The notes under the pieces are model-generated. The model did not search any database. It was not told the DNA's origin and worked only from the letters and a program-made list of their open reading frames with translations. This document shows positions 53,664 to 61,012 of a stretch of DNA of 61,273 nucleotides, piece after piece (positions within the stretch are counted from its first letter, which is position 1; every line of letters starts with the position of its first letter). Location of the stretch: assembly GCA_947477565.1 (NCBI GenBank), contig CANJUR010000021.1:1-61273 (forward strand), in the 5' to 3' direction. Origin of the DNA: Deltaproteobacteria bacterium (lineage in GTDB: Bacteria; Myxococcota_A; Polyangia; Polyangiales; Ga0077539). The translations under genes were made by a program, and so were the position numbers.

Positions 53664-54172
53664 ATTGCCACCTCCGTATTCTCGTTCTCTCCCTCGCCGT
53701 TGGCTGCTCGAGCACTCCCGATCCGTTGTCCACGGACGCTGGAATCGATGCGGCGATGGATGTCGCAATGGATGTTTCCGCGGACTCCCCGCTGGACAGG
53801 CCCGCCCGCCTCGACGCCCCGCGGCCCGCGGACGCCGCGGCGGTGATCACTCTCGCGGACATCGAGGAGCGGGTGCTTCGCCCGCACTGCGCGATTCCGA
53901 GCTGCCACGCGAGCGCCGAGCCCACCGGGCGGATGCGTCTCGACGAGGACTTTCCCCGCGCCACCCTGCGCGACGTCGCCGCGATGGGGGTCGCGTGCCG
54001 CGATCAGGGCCTCGTTCGCGTCGTCCCCGGCGACCCCGCGCGAAGTCTGCTCTACCGGAAGATCTCCGAAGATGCGCCGCCGTGCGGCTCTCGCATGCCG
54101 CAAGCGGCCCCGCCGCTGCCCCCAGAACTCATCGCCCTCGTCCGCGACTGGATCGCCGCGGGCGCTCCCTGA
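53660..54172 (+). CDS. Small cytochrome-like lipoprotein with CX4CH motif
   Basis: A 170-residue lipoprotein (lipobox LAVGCSST) with an Asp/Ala linker. The domain from residue 65 on matches the C-terminal domain of the 15350 gene: C77-AIPS-C82-H83 replaces CxxCH, then RVVPGDPARSLLYRKI, CGSRMPQ and IALVRDWIAAGAP. The Met in CGSRMP could be the sixth heme ligand. The spacing CX4CH is unusual; some cytochromes c use it with a dedicated or broad-specificity lyase, but loss of heme is also possible. It is translationally coupled to the TPR gene. An inverted repeat covers its stop. Confidence 0.75.
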   Translation: MNCHLRILVLSLAVGCSSTPDPLSTDAGIDAAMDVAMDVSADSPLDRPARLDAPRPADAAAVITLADIEERVLRPHCAIPSCHASAEPTGRMRLDEDFPRATLRDVAAMGVACRDQGLVRVVPGDPARSLLYRKISEDAPPCGSRMPQAAPPLPPELIALVRDWIAAGAP

Positions 54173-54196
54173 CGAGCCCGCATCCCTGCTCAGGGA
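54166..54196. terminator. Inverted repeat spanning two convergent stops
   Basis: TCCCTGA (54166-54172) and TCAGGGA (54190-54196) are exact reverse complements with a 17-base loop. Each arm contains the TGA stop of one of the two convergent genes. It is a likely shared terminator. Confidence 0.4.
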
Positions 54197-55563
54197 CCCG
54201 TGCCCTCGTGAACCAGCGCGCGCCGCACCACCCGCCGCGATCGCTCCTGCCAGCGCCACAAGAGCCCCGCCGCGGTCGCCGCGAGCCCGGTGGCCAGACC
54301 CACCCACAATCCTACGGCGCCCCAGCCGAGCCCGAACGCCAGCGCGCACCCGACGGGTAATCCCACCACCCAGTGGCCCACCATGTTGGCCACCAGCGTG
54401 CTCACCGTGTCGCCCAGTCCGCGCAGCACGCCCGCCAGCGTCACCTGGGCCCCATCGAACAACTGGAAAAACGCCGCCACCAGCAGAAGTTGCCGCGCCA
54501 GCGCGGTCACCTCCGGGTCTAGCTGGAAGACCCCGAGAATCAGCCGCCACGCAAGCATCATCGCCACCGCCGATGTGGCCACGAAGCCCACGCCGAGGCC
54601 CACCGCGCTCCACCCAGCCCGCCGCGCACCCTCCGGATCGCCGCGCCCGAGAGCCTGCCCCACGCGCACCGTCCCGGCCGCCGAGATGCCCATCGGCACC
54701 ATGAACGCAAAGCTCGCGATCTGCAGCACCACCTGGTGAGCCGCCGCGGGCACCGCACCCAGGCGCGCGGCCAGCACCGTCGCCAGCGAGAACACCCCGC
54801 CCTCGAACAACAGATGCAGCCCCGCCGGGATGCCCAGGCGCGCGAGGCCCCGCAGGCTCGGCCCGTGCGGCGCAAACGAGCGCCACCAGCGCGGGTGCGC
54901 AACCACCGTCCAGATCAACAGCGTCAACAACATGAAGAGGCGGGAGAGGTTGGTCGCCCACGCGGATCCGACGATGCCCAGCGCCGGAGCGCCGAGCCGC
55001 CCCTGGATCAACGCATAGCAGCCGAGCGCGTTGATGCCGTTGGCGACGAGCAGCACCACGGTGCCCGGCACCGTCGCACCGACAGCCTGGAGGGTCTGCC
55101 GAAGGGCGATGAAGAGCAGCGCCGGCGGAAGGCCCCAGGCCACCGTCTTCAGGTACCGCCCCGCCAGCGGAACAAGCTCCGGAGCAGCCCCAAGACGGTG
55201 CATCTGCCCGCTCGCGAAGAGCAGCGAAGCCGTCAGCGGGATGGAGATCACCGTGGCCATCCAGAGGCCCTGCACGGCGTAGCGGGCGACGTCCTCCTCG
55301 CGCTGCGCTCCGTGCGCGACGGACACCTCGTGGTCGAGCCCCATCAGAAGACCAATGCCGGTGAGAAACACCAACGAGAACAACGACGATCCGAGGCCGA
55401 CCGCGCCGACGGCGTTGCGACCGAGCGCGCCCACCATCGCGGTATCGACGAGGGACATCAGCATCACCCCGAGCTGCCCGAGAGCCACCGGCCAGGCCAG
55501 GCGGAAGGTCGGTCGCCAGTGGGCCCGAAGATCACGAAAGCGTAGCGGCGCGATGGGTGTCAC
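54190..55563 (-). CDS. MATE family multidrug efflux protein
   Basis: A 457-residue transporter with twelve predicted transmembrane helices. WPVALGQLGVMLMSLVDTAMVG at the start, GIGLLMGLDHEVSVAHGAQ (with the functional Asp/Glu-containing loop) and the second-half equivalent GIPAGLHLLFEGGVFSLAT are typical of NorM-like MATE proteins, which export cationic compounds with Na+ or H+. It begins with GTG inside the last codons of the TetR gene (GTGA overlap), so it is translated with that repressor. Confidence 0.93.
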   Translation of the reverse strand: MTPIAPLRFRDLRAHWRPTFRLAWPVALGQLGVMLMSLVDTAMVGALGRNAVGAVGLGSSLFSLVFLTGIGLLMGLDHEVSVAHGAQREEDVARYAVQGLWMATVISIPLTASLLFASGQMHRLGAAPELVPLAGRYLKTVAWGLPPALLFIALRQTLQAVGATVPGTVVLLVANGINALGCYALIQGRLGAPALGIVGSAWATNLSRLFMLLTLLIWTVVAHPRWWRSFAPHGPSLRGLARLGIPAGLHLLFEGGVFSLATVLAARLGAVPAAAHQVVLQIASFAFMVPMGISAAGTVRVGQALGRGDPEGARRAGWSAVGLGVGFVATSAVAMMLAWRLILGVFQLDPEVTALARQLLLVAAFFQLFDGAQVTLAGVLRGLGDTVSTLVANMVGHWVVGLPVGCALAFGLGWGAVGLWVGLATGLAATAAGLLWRWQERSRRVVRRALVHEGTGP

Positions 55564-56231
55564 GGCACGCCTGGGAGAGCTCCCGCGATGGGGGCGCGGC
55601 GTGTCGTCGGCGTCGATGTCCCTGACGCTGCGGAGTGAACGAGCGCGGCGGCGGCGGCGGCGAGTACCCGCTCGGCGCGGGCGCGCGAGAGCCCCTGGGC
55701 GCCGCGCAGGCGGTCCCAGGCCTCGAAGGAGAGCACCAGGTCGAGCGCCTCGAGCGTGTCGGCGTGCTCGGGCGCGAGGTGCGGCGCAACCACCGCCTCG
55801 ATCATCACTCGCAGCACCTCGTTGAGGGCGCTCTCCTGCGTGCGAAGCGACGACGACCGATGCCGCACGATGCGCCCAGATCGCCGAAACGGGATGATGT
55901 ACTCGAACACCCGCGCGCGCCGCGCCACCACCGTGCGCAGGTCCGTCGCGAGTTCGCCGGTCGGCGGGCTCAGCTGGGCCAGGCGCAGCACGTCGGCGCG
56001 CACCCGATCGCCCATCGCCTGGTAGAGCGCCTCCATGTCGTCAAACTGCCGAAACACCGTGCGAACCCCGACCCCCGCGCGCTCCGCCACGGCCTCCGCC
56101 GACGGCTCCAGCTCGCCATCACGCACGATCTCGTAGAGCGCCTCGACGATCGCCCGTCGGCTGCGATCACCCCGCAGCACGCGCCCGTCGAGCTCTCCTT
56201 CGTCTTCCGGCTCCCTGCGCTTCGTCACCAT
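55560..56231 (-). CDS. TetR family transcriptional regulator
   Basis: A 223-residue regulator. The N-terminal DNA-binding domain (about residues 20-70) reads SRRAIVEALYEIV..., AVAERAGVGVRTVFRQFDDMEALYQ, the classical TetR helix-turn-helix. The C-terminal ligand domain is helical. It is first in an operon with the MATE gene, which it most likely represses until a toxic ligand appears. It faces the divergent monooxygenase gene across 89 bases that hold an inverted repeat, so it may control both directions. Confidence 0.93.
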   Translation of the reverse strand: MVTKRREPEDEGELDGRVLRGDRSRRAIVEALYEIVRDGELEPSAEAVAERAGVGVRTVFRQFDDMEALYQAMGDRVRADVLRLAQLSPPTGELATDLRTVVARRARVFEYIIPFRRSGRIVRHRSSSLRTQESALNEVLRVMIEAVVAPHLAPEHADTLEALDLVLSFEAWDRLRGAQGLSRARAERVLAAAAAALVHSAASGTSTPTTRRAPIAGALPGVP

Positions 56232-56249
56232 GAGAAACTAAGTACCTCT

Positions 56250-56283
56250 GGAAAAGTGACAGCGAGCGTACCACTACTTTTCC
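56250..56283. promoter_or_regulatory. Inverted repeat in the TetR/monooxygenase divergent promoter
   Basis: GGAAAAGT (56250-56257) and ACTTTTCC (56276-56283) are perfect reverse complements, 18 bases apart, so their centres are about 26 bases apart. The position between the divergent starts (56231 and 56321) fits an operator for the TetR protein. Confidence 0.5.
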
Positions 56284-56320
56284 CTCCCGCGGGTCGCGGC
56301 GACGAAGGAAGACCATCGAA

Positions 56321-58096
56321 ATGACGAAGTGGCAATGGTGGATTCCATTTGGAGCGCTGCTCGCGGGCTGTGGCGACGCGGCGGTGGTGGTCGCCGATGC
56401 AGGCGCAGTCAGGGATGCTTCGCGCGCTGCCTGCGTGCCCGACCGAGCGCAGTGGACATCGACGGTGCGCCCACAGGTTGAGCGCCAGTGCGGCGCCTGC
56501 CACGGGGAGACCCCGCAGTTTGGATCGCCGTTTTCGCTGCTCGATTACGACGCCATCGTGGCCGGCGTCGGGGGTGCTCGCCGCGTGGACCAGATGGTGA
56601 CCCGCATGGTGGCCGGCACGATGCCCCCCGCCGGCACGCCCGCGCCGACGGACGAAGTGGCCCGTTCCATCGTGCAGTGGGCGAGTTGCGGCGTTACCAC
56701 TCCCCCGGCGGGCGTCGGGGTTCGCTCGAGCGCGCCGGTCTTCCGGTCGCCCACCGCCGCGCCCGCGGGGATGCCCTCTTTTGAGCTGCGCGCCGACCGC
56801 TTCGCCATCACGCGCGCGCTCACCGAGCGCTACCAGTGCTACTCGTTCGATGTTCCGGTCACCGCGGCCCGCTTCGCGCGGCGCTTCGAGATCGCGCTCG
56901 ACAACACCCAGATGGTGCATCACGTCGTGCTGCTGCGCGACCCCGCGCACACCGCGCCGCGCGAGCCCTTCGAGTGCGAGAGCATGCCCGACGGGACGCA
57001 GTTTCTCTACGCCTGGGCGCCGGGGCAGGACTCGCTGCAGTTTCCCGACGGCGGCCTCCGCATGGTGCCGGGCGACCGCTTCGTGCTGCAGGTTCACTAC
57101 AACAACGGCTCGGGCCTCGACGGCCTCAGTGACAGCTCTGGCGTGCGCATCTTCCACGACGCCCCCACGGGTACCGAGTACGGCATGATAGCCCTCGGGC
57201 CGACGGCGTTCTCCATCCCGGCGCGGCGCACGGGCAGCGTCGAGAGCGCCTGCACCCTCGCGCCGGGCTCGCGCATGCTCGCGGGGATGCCGCACATGCA
57301 TGGCATCGGCGCGGCCTTGTCGCAGCGCGTGCTGCGCGCGGGCGGAGCGATCGACCCGGTGATCTCCCTCGAGGGCTGGCGCTTCGACACGCAGCTCTTC
57401 TACGACCTGCCGGTGACCTTCGCGGCGGGCGATCGCATCGTGACGCACTGCGATTACAACAACACTCGCGACACTGTGACGCGCTCGGGCCCGCACACCG
57501 ACGACGAGATGTGCTTCAACTTCGCGTACGTCACGCCGCCGCCGACGGCGCGCCTCTGTGACGAGGCGATCACCCCGCGGCCAGTGACGACCTACACGCC
57601 GGGCGCGTGCGCGCCGCCGGGGTCGAGCAGCGACCTCCCGCTCGTCATGGGGAGCATCGTGGTGGGCGTCGCGCCGGAGTCCACGGGAGGGGTCATTCCC
57701 GCGGGGCGATGGGTGCTCGAGGGCGTGCGCTACTACCTCTCCACGGCCATGAGCGCGGCGGGCGCAGTGGACCTCACGATGAGCAGCATCGAGTCCCGCG
57801 GCCAGGCCTGGACCGGCGCCGGCACCGTGGTCATGGACCTCAACTCGACGCTCACGCTCACGCTCTCCGGCGGCATTCGTTTCGCTCGCCCGGTGCCGCT
57901 CTCTTTCGCCGCGACGTTTACCGACGCGACCTCGCCGCTCGCGCTCACCACCACGTGTCCGACGGACCCGGCCGCGATGGTTCCTCGCTCGCTGAACTAC
58001 ACCGTGACGGGCGATACGCTTGTCATGGGCTCCAACGGGCAGAGTACGGCGGGCATCACGATCACTCCGCGGTTCACCTTCCGCCGCGCGCCGTAG
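56321..58096 (+). CDS. Cytochrome c - copper type II monooxygenase fusion lipoprotein
   Basis: A 591-residue lipoprotein (lipobox ALLAGCGD). C57-GA-C60-H61 begins a small cytochrome c-like domain (to about residue 130, with MPPAGTPAP). Residues about 145-430 match copper type II, ascorbate-dependent monooxygenases (PHM/DBH type). H200-H201 and H259 fit the CuH site, and H325-x-H327 plus M397 (DDEMCF) fit the CuM site. These enzymes hydroxylate C-H bonds; substrate unknown. The cytochrome may feed electrons in place of ascorbate. The last 150 residues are beta-rich and unassigned. It is transcribed divergently from the TetR/MATE operon. Confidence 0.85.
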   Translation: MTKWQWWIPFGALLAGCGDAAVVVADAGAVRDASRAACVPDRAQWTSTVRPQVERQCGACHGETPQFGSPFSLLDYDAIVAGVGGARRVDQMVTRMVAGTMPPAGTPAPTDEVARSIVQWASCGVTTPPAGVGVRSSAPVFRSPTAAPAGMPSFELRADRFAITRALTERYQCYSFDVPVTAARFARRFEIALDNTQMVHHVVLLRDPAHTAPREPFECESMPDGTQFLYAWAPGQDSLQFPDGGLRMVPGDRFVLQVHYNNGSGLDGLSDSSGVRIFHDAPTGTEYGMIALGPTAFSIPARRTGSVESACTLAPGSRMLAGMPHMHGIGAALSQRVLRAGGAIDPVISLEGWRFDTQLFYDLPVTFAAGDRIVTHCDYNNTRDTVTRSGPHTDDEMCFNFAYVTPPPTARLCDEAITPRPVTTYTPGACAPPGSSSDLPLVMGSIVVGVAPESTGGVIPAGRWVLEGVRYYLSTAMSAAGAVDLTMSSIESRGQAWTGAGTVVMDLNSTLTLTLSGGIRFARPVPLSFAATFTDATSPLALTTTCPTDPAAMVPRSLNYTVTGDTLVMGSNGQSTAGITITPRFTFRRAP

Positions 58097-58109
58097 GCCT
58101 CGTCGCCCC

Positions 58110-58320
58110 TTTGGGGGCGCTTCGCTCAGAACTTCCCCTGCACGCACGGTTCGCGTCTTCGCCCCGAAGATCAGCGCGCCGTGGCCTTCGGCAAGCACCG
58201 CGATCTCTCCCTGCGCGACGGGCAACGGTCCGACGAGGGCGCCCGTGTGCTCTGCCGGTGGCTCGTAGGCCCAGCGCTCGCCCGGGGCGAAGGGTGACGG
58301 CGAAGCGCCCGAGGATCACC
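58110..58320 (-). pseudogene. Frameshifted fragment resembling a pirin C-terminus
   Basis: On the minus strand one frame reads VILGRFAVTL and, after a one-base shift, another reads APGERWAYEPPAEHTGALV and PLPVAQGEIAVLAEGHGALI. The combined order resembles the C-terminal cupin of pirin-like proteins (APGERWxYxPPxxH, then GEIAV). Neither end of a gene is present and a stop interrupts the second frame upstream, so it is a remnant if the assignment is right. The match is from memory of the family. Confidence 0.4.
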
Positions 58321-58340
58321 CGCGCCGGCCCCCACCGCAG

Positions 58341-58385
58341 CGCAACTCATCGCGATCGGAACACTGGCAGGTCAGCCCGCGGCGG
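58341..58385 (+). pseudogene. Fragment of a paralogue of the 45146 gene
   Basis: The 44 bases encode QLIAIGTLAGQPAA and differ from 45532-45575 (QLIASGTVSGQPAA) at only four positions. Directly afterwards both loci continue into the palindrome array, but about 220 bases of coding sequence are missing here. The deletion joins two GCGGCG stretches. Confidence 0.75.
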
Positions 58386-58391
58386 GTGAAC

Positions 58392-58449
58392 TCCAGACGT
58401 CTGGACCTGCAGCTCCAGACGTCTGGACTTGCAGCTACAGACGTCTGGA
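58392..58449. repeat. Second triple palindrome array, 22-bp period
   Basis: TCCAGACGTCTGGA at 58392-58405 and 58414-58427, and TACAGACGTCTGGA (one mismatch) at 58436-58449. Linkers are CCTGCAGC and CTTGCAGC. Same motif, number and period as at 45799-45856. Confidence 0.95.
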
Positions 58450-58562
58450 GTCGGTGGCCCGCGAAAAAGGTCGAGCCTGATTCGTCAACGGCGCAGGAAG
58501 ATCACATCGCTGCGGGGAAGTCGGGCGGAAACCGCGCTTCCAGCGCTACAAGCACACCCTCA

Positions 58563-59636
58563 ATGAAGACCGAGACCGATTCAAGGTTTGCGCGCTGCCT
58601 CGTGTACGGAGCGTCTGGATACACCGGGCAACTGATCGCCGAGCGCGCGGCGGAGCGTGGGTGGAGGCCCATCCTGGCGGGGCGTTCGGAGGCGAAGCTG
58701 CGACCGATCGCCGAGCGGCTCGGGATGCCGATGCGGGTCTTCGGACTCGACGACCCCGGTGCGCTCGATCGCGGGCTCGCGGACGTGGACGTGGTGATCC
58801 ACGCGGCGGGGCCGTTCTCGCGCACGTCGCGGCCGATGGTCGATGCGTGCCTGCGGGCGCGGGTCCATTACCTCGACATCACTGGTGAAATCGCGGTCTT
58901 CGAGGCCTGTGCGGCGCGCGATCGCGAGGCGCAGGACGCGGGCGTGATGCTCATGCCGGGCACGGGCTTCGACGTGGTGCCGTCGGACTGCCTTGCGAAG
59001 CACGTGGCGCAGCGGATGCCGGACGCGACGCACCTCGCGCTGGCGTTTCACAGCGTCGGCGGTGGCCCGTCGCACGGCACCGCGGCGACGATGGTCGAGG
59101 GGCTGCACCTCCCCAACCTGGTGCGGCGCGACGGGAAGATCGTGGAGGTCCCGAGCGGTCGCCTGTCGCGAGACATCGACTTTGGGCGCGGTTCTCGCGC
59201 GGCCCTGGGCATCCCCTGGGGCGACGTCGCGACGGCCTGGTACTCGACGTCGATTCCGAGCATCGAGGTCTACATGGCCATGCCGCGGGCCGCGGTCTGG
59301 GGCGCGAAGGCGCTTCGCTTCGCCGCTCCGGTGCTCGGAGCGCCGTGGGTGCAGCGCGCGCTGCAGTCGCGCATCGGTGCGGGTGGGCCGAGCCCCGAGG
59401 CGCGTGCGAGGTCGTACAGCGTGCTGTGGGCGGAGGCCCGGCGGGGCGACCAGCGTGCGGTCTCGCGGTTGCGCGTGCCGGAGGGCTATACGCTCACGGC
59501 GTGGGCCTCGGTGGCGATCGCCGAGCGGGTGCTCGATGGGGCATCGCAGCCCGGGTTTCGAACGCCCTCGATGGCCTTCGGCGCGGACTTCATTCTCGGG
59601 TTTGATGGCGTCACGCGCACGGACGAAGCCGCGTAG
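58563..59636 (+). CDS. Saccharopine dehydrogenase-like oxidoreductase (trans-acting enoyl reductase type)
   Basis: A 357-residue Rossmann-fold protein. The NAD(P) site is CLVYGASGYTGQLIAERA, followed by LAGRSEAKLRPIAERLG. DVVIHAAGPFSRTSRPMVDAC and VHYLDITGEIAVFE are characteristic of the saccharopine-dehydrogenase-like/trans-acting enoyl reductase group, which acts on lipids or polyketides in actinobacteria. PGTGFDVVPSDCLA follows. Substrate unknown; no polyketide gene lies nearby. The ATG at 58563 begins just before the first strand; the frame remains open upstream through the palindrome array. Confidence 0.85.
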   Translation: MKTETDSRFARCLVYGASGYTGQLIAERAAERGWRPILAGRSEAKLRPIAERLGMPMRVFGLDDPGALDRGLADVDVVIHAAGPFSRTSRPMVDACLRARVHYLDITGEIAVFEACAARDREAQDAGVMLMPGTGFDVVPSDCLAKHVAQRMPDATHLALAFHSVGGGPSHGTAATMVEGLHLPNLVRRDGKIVEVPSGRLSRDIDFGRGSRAALGIPWGDVATAWYSTSIPSIEVYMAMPRAAVWGAKALRFAAPVLGAPWVQRALQSRIGAGGPSPEARARSYSVLWAEARRGDQRAVSRLRVPEGYTLTAWASVAIAERVLDGASQPGFRTPSMAFGADFILGFDGVTRTDEAA

Positions 59637-60082
59637 CACAGGGGAATTGAGAACGCCGCGGACACCGGCTGGAGGACGGTCTCCCGCGGGGTAGGTAGTA
59701 CCGCCGCACTTCGTTGGGACTATTCATGCGGGGTGCGAGCGGCGCGGCTGGGGCTGGTCGCGTCTCGCGCCTGAACCCTGAAAGTCCAGGGGGACGCTCC
59801 CGGACATCCATCACCGGGAGGTGACGCCCATCGTGCGCGCAAGAGCAGTGCGCAACACGATGCCCATCGGGGCGGAGACGGCGAGCGCCACGGCGGGCGT
59901 GCTGGAGTGCGAGCACCCGTCGCTGCTGCACGTTGCGCGAGGGTTGATGGGGGTATTCGACACCGACCTGAAGCTCGTGGCGCGGGTGTATCTCCATCGG
60001 GTGGAGATCGTTCGCGTCGGCTGATCGCCGAGCCGATCGGCGCTTGTGACCCTACCCGGGGTGGAGTAGTCGTCTCCGCCCG
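59637..60082. other. Intergenic region without a convincing gene
   Basis: A 446-base gap before pyrH. A 67-codon frame at 59821-60024 starts with GTG inside a GGGAGGTG sequence and encodes some protein-like sequence (LECEHPSLLHVARGLMGVFD, TDLKLVARVYLH), so it could be a tiny or decayed gene. Nothing else was recognised. Confidence 0.45.
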
Positions 60083-60850
60083 ATGACCCCTACAGACCTC
60101 CGTACGATCGCGCCGCCCCCTCCTGCGCCGGGGGTGAAGTACCGGCGAATCCTCCTGAAGATGTCGGGAGAAGCGCTGTGCTCGCAGGAGGGGGGCTTCG
60201 GGCTCGATCCGGAGGCCATCGGGCTGCTGGCCGACGAGATCGCGCACGTCCGGCGCTCCCTCGGTGTGCAGCTCGCGCTGGTGGTCGGCGGCGGCAACAT
60301 CTTCCGTGGACTGCGCGGCAGCGCCTCGGGGATGGATCGCTCCACCGCCGACTCCATGGGCATGCTGGCGACGGTGATGAACGCCCTCGCGCTGCAAGAT
60401 GCGCTGGAGAAGCGGGGTGTCCCGACGCGGGTACAGACGGCGATCGAGATGCCCAAGGTGGCCGAGCCGTACATCCGCCGCCGGGCGATCCGGCACCTGG
60501 AGAAGGGCCGCGTGGTGATCTTCGCGGCAGGCACGGGCAACCCGTACTTTTCCACGGACACTGCGGCGGCGCTGCGGGCGATGGAGATCCACGCCGACGC
60601 GCTCTGCAAGGCCACCAAGGTTGACGGCGTCTACGACAGCGATCCGAAGAAGAACCCCGCGGCGACTTTCTTCCCGCGAATGACCTTCGATGAATTCATC
60701 ACGCAGAAGATCGGCGTGATGGACACGACGGCGGTCACGCTTTGCCGGGACAACAAGCTCCCGATTCGGGTGTTCAAGCTGGCCGAGCACGGCAACATCG
60801 AGCGCGTGCTACGCGGCGAAGACGTCGGAACCGTCATCCAGCACGGCTGA
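60083..60850 (+). CDS. pyrH: UMP kinase
   Basis: A 255-residue bacterial UMP kinase. [73 protein letters not shown] and [17 protein letters not shown] give the complete amino-acid-kinase fold with the UMP and ATP sites. It makes UDP from UMP in pyrimidine synthesis and acts as a hexamer. A 15-residue Pro-rich extension precedes the usual start. It is not flanked by rpsB, tsf or frr, its common neighbours in bacteria. Confidence 0.96.
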   Translation: MTPTDLRTIAPPPPAPGVKYRRILLKMSGEALCSQEGGFGLDPEAIGLLADEIAHVRRSLGVQLALVVGGGNIFRGLRGSASGMDRSTADSMGMLATVMNALALQDALEKRGVPTRVQTAIEMPKVAEPYIRRRAIRHLEKGRVVIFAAGTGNPYFSTDTAAALRAMEIHADALCKATKVDGVYDSDPKKNPAATFFPRMTFDEFITQKIGVMDTTAVTLCRDNKLPIRVFKLAEHGNIERVLRGEDVGTVIQHG

Positions 60851-60874
60851 GCGAAGCTCCGTCGCGCTGGTCGT

Positions 60875-60945
60875 CGCACACCCCGACGTCGCAGTGCCCG
60901 CACCCCGACGTCGCAGTGCCGCCGCCACCCCGCCGCCACCCCGCC
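60875..60945. repeat. Short direct repeats after pyrH
   Basis: CACCCCGACGTCGCAGTGCC occurs twice (21-base period, around 60880-60918), followed by a run of about three CGCCGCCACCC units. No hairpin with a T-run was seen, so termination of pyrH is not explained. Confidence 0.6.
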
Positions 60946-61012
60946 GCCATCCCATCGGCGCTTCTTTTCTCGATGAATTCGCGCGGCACGCCTACTGCTG
61001 TGGTTCTGCGCG

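Larger units (their letters stand above)
58097..58562. other. Intergenic region with two gene remnants and a palindrome array
   Basis: This 466-base gap contains, in order, a minus-strand pirin-like fragment (58110-58320), a 44-base piece of a paralogue of the 45146 gene (58341-58385) and three palindromes (58392-58449). The last 110 bases precede the saccharopine-dehydrogenase-like gene and presumably hold its promoter. Confidence 0.6.

Noticed and set aside
56225..58225. 666-codon minus-strand frame opposite the copper monooxygenase
   Set aside because: The opposite strand carries all copper ligands and a lipobox. Only its first 35 codons (the pirin-like piece) look protein-like.
59821..60024. 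67-codon gene
   Set aside because: The ribosome site overlaps the start, no family is recognised and the frame is short for such GC content. It is kept only as a note in the gap entry.
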